From assembly GCA_028065725.1 (NCBI GenBank), contig JAPTVL010000414.1, positions 1 through 6,311 of the forward strand: a stretch of 6,311 nt of DNA. Reading direction: 5' to 3'. Position numbers and translations under genes: made by a program. Every line of letters begins with the position of its first letter. Within the stretch, counting starts at the first letter, position 1. The notes beneath the pieces are model-generated. The model made no database searches, had not been told where the DNA came from, and saw only the letters and a program-made list of their open reading frames with translations. Shown here piece by piece: positions 1 through 6,311 of this stretch. This DNA is from Betaproteobacteria bacterium (GTDB lineage Bacteria > Pseudomonadota > Gammaproteobacteria > Burkholderiales > Rhodocyclaceae).

Positions 1-19
1 CTGAATGATCTAATCCCAG

Positions 20-62
20 CAACCAACAAAAACGCGCCTTGACGGCGCGTTTTTGTTGGTTG
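20..62 (-). terminator. Intrinsic terminator after ppiD (bidirectional)
   Basis: A perfect inverted repeat pairs 20-38 with 44-62: 19 base pairs around a 5-base loop (39-43). The GC-rich core (GCGCC/GGCGC) sits next to five A at 28-32 and five T at 50-54, so an RNA from either strand would have a stem followed by a U-rich segment. It begins 16 bases beyond the ppiD stop codon. It would end ppiD transcription and could also stop a gene converging from beyond the left edge, which is not visible. Positions 1-19 hold nothing else I can recognise. Confidence 0.92.
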
Positions 63-78
63 GACACAGTCCTGCGGC

Positions 79-1974
79 TTATCTGCCTTCGATTGCATTC
101 GGCTGGATTTTCACCTTCTGCCCCGCGGTGATCAGCGCAATCATCGCCTTCATATCCGCACGCTGCTGCGCCTGCACGACGCCGGATCCGATCGACGCCA
201 ACAGTTCGGGATCCAGCATCGGCGCTTCCAGCACACGGCTCACCCGCACGATGCGATAGGAACCGTCAGGGCGCGCAAAGCCGGTATAGGCGGGCAGTTT
301 GTCGGTGCCGACCCGGAACACCGCCTTGGCTCCGGCGGCATCCAGTTCAGCCGATGGCTGGCGCCCGACCACCTTGAAGGCAGACCAGTTCATGCCTGCT
401 TCATCACCCTTGGACAGGGCCTGCAGGGTGGCTTCGCCTTTTTTCGCCAGCAGTTGAGCGCTCTGCGCAGCACGCAGCCGGGCCTCGATCGTTGCCGACA
501 CGTCGGCAAGCGGGCGCAACCGTGCCGGCTTGTGTTCGACCACCCGCGCCGCCACCAGCGTGCCGGGCTGCACCTCGATGGCCTCGCTGTTCTGCTTCGA
601 CTTGATCGATTCCGGGCTGAACAGTGCGGCCGACAGTCCGGGGTGGTTGAAGGGCTGCGGTGCAGCCTTGGCCGACATCCAGCCGCTTTGCCGAATGGTC
701 AGCTTGGCAGCCGTCGCTGCGGGCTGCAAGCTGTCCGCATTTTCGTACACCAGATTGCTGAAGTTGTCCGCCAGATCGGCAAACACCTTCTGCGCCTGCT
801 GCTTGCGCAACTCCTCCACCACGCCCGCACGCACTTGTGCCAACGGGACAGTCTGTGCAGGCTGGATGCCATCCAGCCGGATGATGTGGTAACCGAAATC
901 GCTCTCCACGGGCCCACGAATTTCATTAGGTTTCATGCCGAAGACCGCATCTTCGAAGGGCTTGACCATCATGCCGCGGCCAAAGCTGCCCAGACTCCCA
1001 TCCTGCGCGGCCGAGCCGGGATCCTGCGACTCGGTGCGCGCCAGTTCGGCGAAACGCCCCGGGTTTGTTTGCAGTGTCTGATACAACTCGGTCGCTTTTG
1101 CCTTGGCCTTGGCACGCGTGGCGGCATCCGCATTTTGATCCGCGGCAATCAGGATATGGCTCGCGCTGCGCTGTTCGGGTTGCCCGAACTGCGTAGGGTT
1201 GGCTGCATAATAATCCGCCACCGCCTGGTCACTCACCACGATGCCCGCTGCCACAGTGGCCATATCCAGAATCAGATACTCGGCGCGAATTTGCTCGGGT
1301 TCGGTAAATTCAGCCTTGTTGGCGGCGTAATAACGCTCCACATCAGCAGGCGTCACCTTGATTTGCGCGGCCACCATGGAAGCCGGAATATCGGTCCAGG
1401 CAATTTCGCGTTGTTGCGCCACCAGGCGGGCAATCTGCCTTAGCGACGTGTCGGACGGGAAAGCCGCCAGTGAAACCGGACTGGTGACGGCCTCTAGCAT
1501 AAAAGCCTGGTGCAATTCGTTTTCAAACTGGGCAGGGGTACGTCCGTTCTGGCGCAACACTGCCTCATAGCGCTGCTGCGAAAATGTTCCATCCTGTTGA
1601 AAAGCCGGAATCTGCGCCAAAACCGACGCAATGTACGCATCGGGTGCCAGGAATTTGAGCTTTTGCGCTTCCTGCAGCAAGGCCTTGCGCTCGATCAGGC
1701 TGTCGAGCACCTGCCTGCGGAAATCGGCTGTTTCGGTGACCGAGGAATCGAAGGCGGGTCCGAGCGACTCGCGCATGCGATCGCTCTGTGCCTGAATTTC
1801 CCGCGTCAGTTCTTCGCGCGAGATCCCAACATCGCCTACTTCGGCAATCTTGCCGCCGCTTCTGTCACCCGACATGTAGGAGTCCACGCCAAACAAGGCG
1901 AAGGTAATCGCGATCAAGGCCAGTATGACTTTGGCCAGCCAGCCCTTTGCATGTTTGCGGATTGCTTCGAGCAC
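79..1974 (-). CDS. ppiD: PpiD, membrane-anchored periplasmic folding chaperone (SurA_N / parvulin family)
   Basis: This 631-residue protein has the PpiD layout and near-standard length (E. coli PpiD is about 620). The N-terminus, MLEAIRKHAKGWLAK followed by a hydrophobic stretch at about 14-31, is the typical single inner-membrane anchor, leaving the rest in the periplasm. A SurA_N-like chaperone region follows at about 35-250. A parvulin domain lies at about 268-369, starting at SASHILI (His273) and ending at FGYHIIRL (His363). A C-terminal PpiD region (about 375-631) completes it. Family knowledge: PpiD binds proteins leaving the SecYEG translocon together with YfgM, and the E. coli parvulin domain has little or no isomerase activity, so I call it a chaperone rather than an enzyme. 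The start is GTG, chosen because the protein N-terminus matches the family exactly and GGAG lies at 1984-1987, 9 bases upstream. The tRNA terminator isolates it from hupB. Confidence 0.96.
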   Translation of the reverse strand: MLEAIRKHAKGWLAKVILALIAITFALFGVDSYMSGDRSGGKIAEVGDVGISREELTREIQAQSDRMRESLGPAFDSSVTETADFRRQVLDSLIERKALLQEAQKLKFLAPDAYIASVLAQIPAFQQDGTFSQQRYEAVLRQNGRTPAQFENELHQAFMLEAVTSPVSLAAFPSDTSLRQIARLVAQQREIAWTDIPASMVAAQIKVTPADVERYYAANKAEFTEPEQIRAEYLILDMATVAAGIVVSDQAVADYYAANPTQFGQPEQRSASHILIAADQNADAATRAKAKAKATELYQTLQTNPGRFAELARTESQDPGSAAQDGSLGSFGRGMMVKPFEDAVFGMKPNEIRGPVESDFGYHIIRLDGIQPAQTVPLAQVRAGVVEELRKQQAQKVFADLADNFSNLVYENADSLQPAATAAKLTIRQSGWMSAKAAPQPFNHPGLSAALFSPESIKSKQNSEAIEVQPGTLVAARVVEHKPARLRPLADVSATIEARLRAAQSAQLLAKKGEATLQALSKGDEAGMNWSAFKVVGRQPSAELDAAGAKAVFRVGTDKLPAYTGFARPDGSYRIVRVSRVLEAPMLDPELLASIGSGVVQAQQRADMKAMIALITAGQKVKIQPNAIEGR

Positions 1975-2102
1975 GGTCTTTTACTCCGGAAAATGAACGT
2001 CAGCGCGAATTTTCGCGCACTTTGCGCCTCGCGTCTCGCCCCGCTGCGATTTAAATCGCGCGAGGTCAAATAAAAATTGATGCCGTGAAATACGCTGAAA
2101 TG
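1975..2102 (-). promoter_or_regulatory. ppiD upstream region with ribosome binding site and two palindromes
   Basis: This 128-base stretch lies between the tRNA-Asp terminator and the GTG start of ppiD, so it should carry the ppiD promoter. It has a clear ribosome binding site (GGAG at 1984-1987, 9 bases from the start). It also has a 14-bp perfect palindrome at 2046-2059 (GCGATTTAAATCGC) and an inverted repeat at 2003-2018 (7-bp arms, 2-base centre). A TTGACC hexamer at 2063-2068 looks like a -35 box, but no matching -10 lies 16-18 bases downstream, so I do not call a specific promoter. No convincing sigma-32 promoter or paired CpxR boxes were seen, although both control ppiD in E. coli. Confidence 0.5.
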
Positions 2103-2132
2103 AAAAAAGGCGAACTCGCGTTCGCCTTTTTT
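2103..2132 (-). terminator. Intrinsic terminator after tRNA-Asp
   Basis: A perfect 13-bp inverted repeat pairs 2103-2115 with 2120-2132 around a 4-base loop. It has six A on one side and six T on the other, the standard form for a terminator that can work on both strands. It starts 5 bases after the encoded CCA end of tRNA-Asp and therefore closes the tRNA transcription unit before ppiD. Confidence 0.93.
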
Positions 2133-2137
2133 GATGT

Positions 2138-2214
2138 TGGCGGAGTGGACGGGACTCGAACCCGCGACCCCCGGCGTGACAGGCCGGTATTCTAACCAAC
2201 TGAACTACCACTCC
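2138..2214 (-). tRNA. tRNA-Asp (anticodon GTC)
   Basis: The minus strand gives a complete 77-base cloverleaf. The acceptor stem GGAGTGG (2214-2208) pairs perfectly with CCACTCC (2148-2142), followed by discriminator G (2141) and an encoded CCA (2140-2138). The anticodon stem is CCGGC/GCCGG around the loop CTGTCAC, with anticodon GTC at 2180-2178, which reads Asp codons GAC and GAU. The D-arm (GTTCAGTTGGTTAGAAT) and the T-arm with GTTCGAGTC are standard. The discriminator G73 is the expected identity element for aspartyl-tRNA. It lies 57 bases after tRNA-Val with no clear promoter between, so the two are probably made as one precursor. Confidence 0.98.
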
Positions 2215-2271
2215 CTTGTACTACAAAAACTGTGCTGCCTAAAACTTGACCGCTTTTTATTCTTACCCTGC
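2215..2271 (-). other. Spacer between tRNA-Val and tRNA-Asp
   Basis: The 57 bases between the two tRNA genes are A/T-rich. They show no terminator hairpin and no convincing -35/-10 pair on the minus strand. I read this as the internal spacer of a dicistronic tRNA precursor, to be removed by RNase E/RNase P-type processing. That is inference from the layout. Confidence 0.5.
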
Positions 2272-2347
2272 TGGTGGGTGCTGAGGGGTTCGAACCCCCG
2301 ACATTCGCCTTGTAAGGGCGACGCTCTACCAGCTGAGCTAAGCACCC
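2272..2347 (-). tRNA. tRNA-Val (anticodon TAC)
   Basis: The minus strand gives a complete 76-base cloverleaf. The acceptor stem GGGTGCT (2347-2341) pairs with AGCACCC (2282-2276), followed by discriminator A (2275) and an encoded CCA (2274-2272). The anticodon stem is TCGCC/GGCGA around the loop CTTACAA, with anticodon TAC at 2314-2312, the valine isoacceptor for GUA and related GUN codons. The D-arm (TAGCTCAGCTGGTAGAGC) and the T-loop GTTCGAACC are standard. It is the first gene of a Val-Asp pair and starts 61 bases after the hupB stop codon. Confidence 0.98.
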
Positions 2348-2360
2348 GACAAAGACCAAA

Positions 2361-2390
2361 ATTCTACAACATTTTTTCCGGTCTTGCCAA
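2361..2390 (-). promoter_or_regulatory. Probable sigma-70 promoter of the tRNA-Val/tRNA-Asp pair
   Basis: On the minus strand TTGGCA (2390-2385) is followed 18 bases later by TAGAAT (2366-2361). Each hexamer matches the sigma-70 consensus at five of six positions. Transcription would start near 2354, a few bases before the mature 5' end of tRNA-Val at 2347, which is usual for tRNA promoters. No intrinsic terminator separates it from hupB, so read-through from the hupB promoter could add to tRNA synthesis. Called from sequence match and position only. Confidence 0.6.
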
Positions 2391-2408
2391 ATGCTAGTGT
2401 GTTTTTTA

Positions 2409-2681
2409 TTAATTGATGGCGTCTTTGAGACCCTTGCCGGCGCGGAACTTCGGCACCTTGGCGGCCTTGATCTTGATGGAGGCGCCAGTGCGCGGATTGC
2501 GACCGGTGCGAGCGGCGCGCTTGCCAACGTAGAAGCTGCCGAAACCCACCAGCGTGACCATGTCGCCCTTCTTCAGCGCTTTCTTGACGGCTTCGACCGT
2601 TGCGTCCAGCGCACGGCCGGCAGCGGCTTTGGAAATGTCGGCCGAGTCGGCGATGGCGTCAATCAATTCGGATTTGTTCAC
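2409..2681 (-). CDS. hupB: Nucleoid protein HU (HU-beta type)
   Basis: This 90-residue protein matches HU along its whole length. The N-terminus [11 protein letters not shown] starts the helical dimerisation body (1-45). The core GFGSF lies at 46-50, and the DNA-binding beta arm at about 52-75 contains the signature RNPRTG with the intercalating Pro63. The ending [16 protein letters not shown] is typical. HU dimers bind and bend DNA without strict sequence specificity and shape the nucleoid. I use hupB because it lies directly after lon, as HU-beta does in Proteobacteria. IHF is unlikely given the hupB-like N-terminus and location. The start codon is GTG: no upstream in-frame ATG exists, the protein start matches the family, and AAGGGG (2694-2689) lies 7 bases upstream. 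It has its own promoter and is separated from lon by a terminator. Confidence 0.98.
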   Translation of the reverse strand: MNKSELIDAIADSADISKAAAGRALDATVEAVKKALKKGDMVTLVGFGSFYVGKRAARTGRNPRTGASIKIKAAKVPKFRAGKGLKDAIN

Positions 2682-2703
2682 GTGTTGTCCCCTTCACTTG
2701 AGT

Positions 2704-2724
2704 GGCACAGGAAAACCCTGTGCC
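2704..2724 (-). promoter_or_regulatory. Inverted repeat at the predicted hupB mRNA 5' end
   Basis: GGCACAGG (2724-2717 on the minus strand) pairs perfectly with CCTGTGCC (2711-2704) around a 5-base loop, an 8-bp stem. The predicted hupB transcription start (about 2722) falls in the first arm. The element is therefore either a stem-loop at the very 5' end of the mRNA, which would guard against 5'-dependent decay, or an operator over the start site. The ribosome binding site is 9 bases further on and is left free. Confidence 0.55.
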
Positions 2725-2728
2725 CGCT

Positions 2729-2758
2729 TTTATAGCAACCCGCAAAACCTTGTGTCAA
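2729..2758 (-). promoter_or_regulatory. Sigma-70 promoter of hupB
   Basis: On the minus strand a perfect consensus -35 TTGACA (2758-2753) is followed, 18 bases on, by TATAAA (2734-2729). A TG one base upstream of the -10 gives an extended -10. The start should be near 2722, leaving a leader of about 40 bases. The DNA just after the -10 is GC-rich (GCGGG), a discriminator type known from promoters sensitive to ppGpp; that last point is inference. This is the strongest promoter match in the window and fits the high expression expected for HU. Confidence 0.85.
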
Positions 2759-2779
2759 GCGGTTTTCCGGGCTGTCGAC

Positions 2780-2807
2780 AAAAAAATCCCGCGGCTGGCG
2801 CGGGATT
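2780..2807 (-). terminator. Intrinsic terminator after lon
   Basis: A 9-bp perfect stem pairs 2785-2793 with 2799-2807 around a 5-base loop. On the minus strand it runs into seven T (2786-2780). It begins 23 bases past the lon stop codon and precedes the hupB promoter, so it separates lon from hupB transcription. Confidence 0.92.
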
Positions 2808-2829
2808 CCGGAGAGTGGTTAGAAATGAC

Positions 2830-5247
<2,418 letters not shown>

Positions 5248-5249
5248 GA

Positions 5250-5272
5250 TTTCCTGGTAAGGGTTGAGGAAA
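5250..5272 (-). promoter_or_regulatory. Hairpin covering the lon ribosome binding site
   Basis: In the lon mRNA, UUUCCU (5272-5267) is exactly complementary to AGGAAA (5255-5250), with 11 bases between. The second arm contains the AGGA ribosome binding site and ends 2 bases before the first ATG. The stem has only 6 pairs, 4 of them A-U, so it should be marginally stable. That is what a temperature-responsive block on translation would need, but a stem this short may also arise by chance. No experimental support is visible. Confidence 0.4.
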
Positions 5273-5287
5273 GGATGCGCGGCATTT

Positions 5288-5352
5288 CAACCACGCTCCG
5301 CCCGTAAAGGGCAGGCCGTGGTTGTAAAGCCGATAAATCGGCAACAACCACG
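5288..5352 (-). repeat. Three-copy repeat in the lon leader able to form alternative hairpins
   Basis: The lon leader RNA carries element A, CGTGGTTGT (5352-5344), its complement B, ACAACCACG (5325-5317), and a second copy C, CGTGGTTG (5295-5288). The direct copies A and C share 11 bases (caaccacgctc on the plus strand at 5345-5355 and 5288-5298). A can pair with B over 9 bp, with an inner 5-bp stem GCCGA/TCGGC. B can instead pair with C over 8 bp, with an inner 6-bp bulged stem (5298-5303 with 5309-5315). The two folds share B and exclude each other, as in attenuators and riboswitch-like leaders. No U-rich terminator tract follows either stem. Confidence 0.6.
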
Positions 5353-5361
5353 CTCATCCAT

Positions 5362-5389
5362 ATTTGGGGGGCATAGTTTGGAATTCAAG
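5362..5389 (-). promoter_or_regulatory. Sigma-32 (heat-shock) promoter of lon
   Basis: On the minus strand CTTGAAT (5389-5383) is followed after 13 bases by CCCCAAAT (5369-5362). The E. coli sigma-32 consensus is CTTGAAA, an 11-16 base spacer, then CCCCATNT, so each box differs at one position and the spacing is ideal. Transcription would start near 5355, giving a lon leader of about 108 bases. lon is a classic sigma-32 gene in E. coli. The same DNA also offers a weak sigma-70 reading (TTGAAT, 17 bases, AAATAT). Confidence 0.8.
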
Positions 5390-5416
5390 ATGGCTGACAG
5401 GTTCCCCATCAGCCAT
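5390..5416 (-). other. Stem-loop after clpX, doubtful terminator
   Basis: An 8-bp perfect stem (5416-5409 with 5397-5390, AATGGCTGA-like arm) with an 11-base loop starts 6 bases after the clpX stop and ends right at the -35 box of the lon promoter. No T-run follows it (the minus strand continues CTTGAATTCC), so it is a poor intrinsic terminator. It may protect the clpX mRNA 3' end, or let some transcripts continue into lon. Confidence 0.4.
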
Positions 5417-5422
5417 TCCAGT

Positions 5423-6311
<889 letters not shown>

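Noticed and set aside
20..62. Mobile-element end or attachment site formed by the long inverted repeat
   Set aside because: The A-run/GC core/T-run form and its position just after ppiD fit an intrinsic terminator, and no transposase, integrase or target duplication is visible.
454..1443. Long plus-strand open frame of 329 codons
   Set aside because: It lies wholly antisense to ppiD, resembles no family I know, and is rich in His/Arg/Leu as expected from the shadow of a GC-rich gene.
1975..1990. CpxR-type box (GTAAA) upstream of ppiD
   Set aside because: Only one GTAAA is present and it lies between the ribosome binding site and the start codon. A CpxR site needs two spaced copies upstream of a promoter.
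2063..2068. TTGACC as the -35 box of a ppiD promoter
   Set aside because: The sequence 16-18 bases downstream is GC-rich with no -10-like hexamer. The TTTAAAT nearby is too close.
2348..2408. Terminator directly after hupB
   Set aside because: Only a 6-bp repeat (AAGACC/GGTCTT) with a loop of more than 20 bases was found, with no following T-run.

Overview
This window is a chromosomal housekeeping block. The gene order on the minus strand is clpX (3' part only), lon, hupB, tRNA-Val, tRNA-Asp, ppiD. Everything I can support is read on the minus strand, so transcription runs from high to low coordinates. The order clpX-lon-hupB-ppiD is the well-known proteostasis cluster of Gamma- and Betaproteobacteria. 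The protein sequences, the GC-rich coding DNA and the Val/Asp tRNA pair inserted between hupB and ppiD point to a betaproteobacterium. I would guess the Nitrosomonadales/Burkholderiales side, but I cannot name a genus from sequence alone.

Layout, in order of transcription. Positions 6311-5423 hold the C-terminal two thirds of ClpX, cut by the window edge. Positions 5422-5248 are a 175-base clpX-lon spacer. It contains a hairpin just after clpX, a good match to a sigma-32 heat-shock promoter, and a repeat-rich lon leader that can fold in alternative ways. Positions 5247-2830 are lon, followed by a clean intrinsic terminator. Positions 2829-2682 contain that terminator and a strong sigma-70-type promoter for hupB, with a stem-loop at the predicted 5' end of the mRNA. 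Positions 2681-2409 are hupB. A probable tRNA promoter lies at 2390-2361. It is followed by tRNA-Val(UAC), tRNA-Asp(GUC) and a strong bidirectional-looking terminator. Positions 2102-1975 are a ppiD leader with two small palindromes. Positions 1974-79 are ppiD, closed by a 19-bp hairpin terminator at 20-62.

The genes act together in protein quality control. ClpX unfolds substrates for ClpP, Lon degrades damaged and regulatory proteins in the cytoplasm, and PpiD is a membrane-anchored periplasmic chaperone of the parvulin family. HU is a nucleoid protein and, in E. coli, a known Lon substrate. The terminators and promoters split the cluster into separate units (clpX..., lon, hupB with or without the tRNAs, ppiD) rather than one operon.

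I see no mobile element, CRISPR array, pseudogene or foreign-looking gene. The coding content is ordinary. The part that deserves a second look is the regulatory DNA, above all the lon leader: a heat-shock promoter, three copies of a 8-9 base element that allow two mutually exclusive hairpins, and a short hairpin that covers the lon ribosome binding site.
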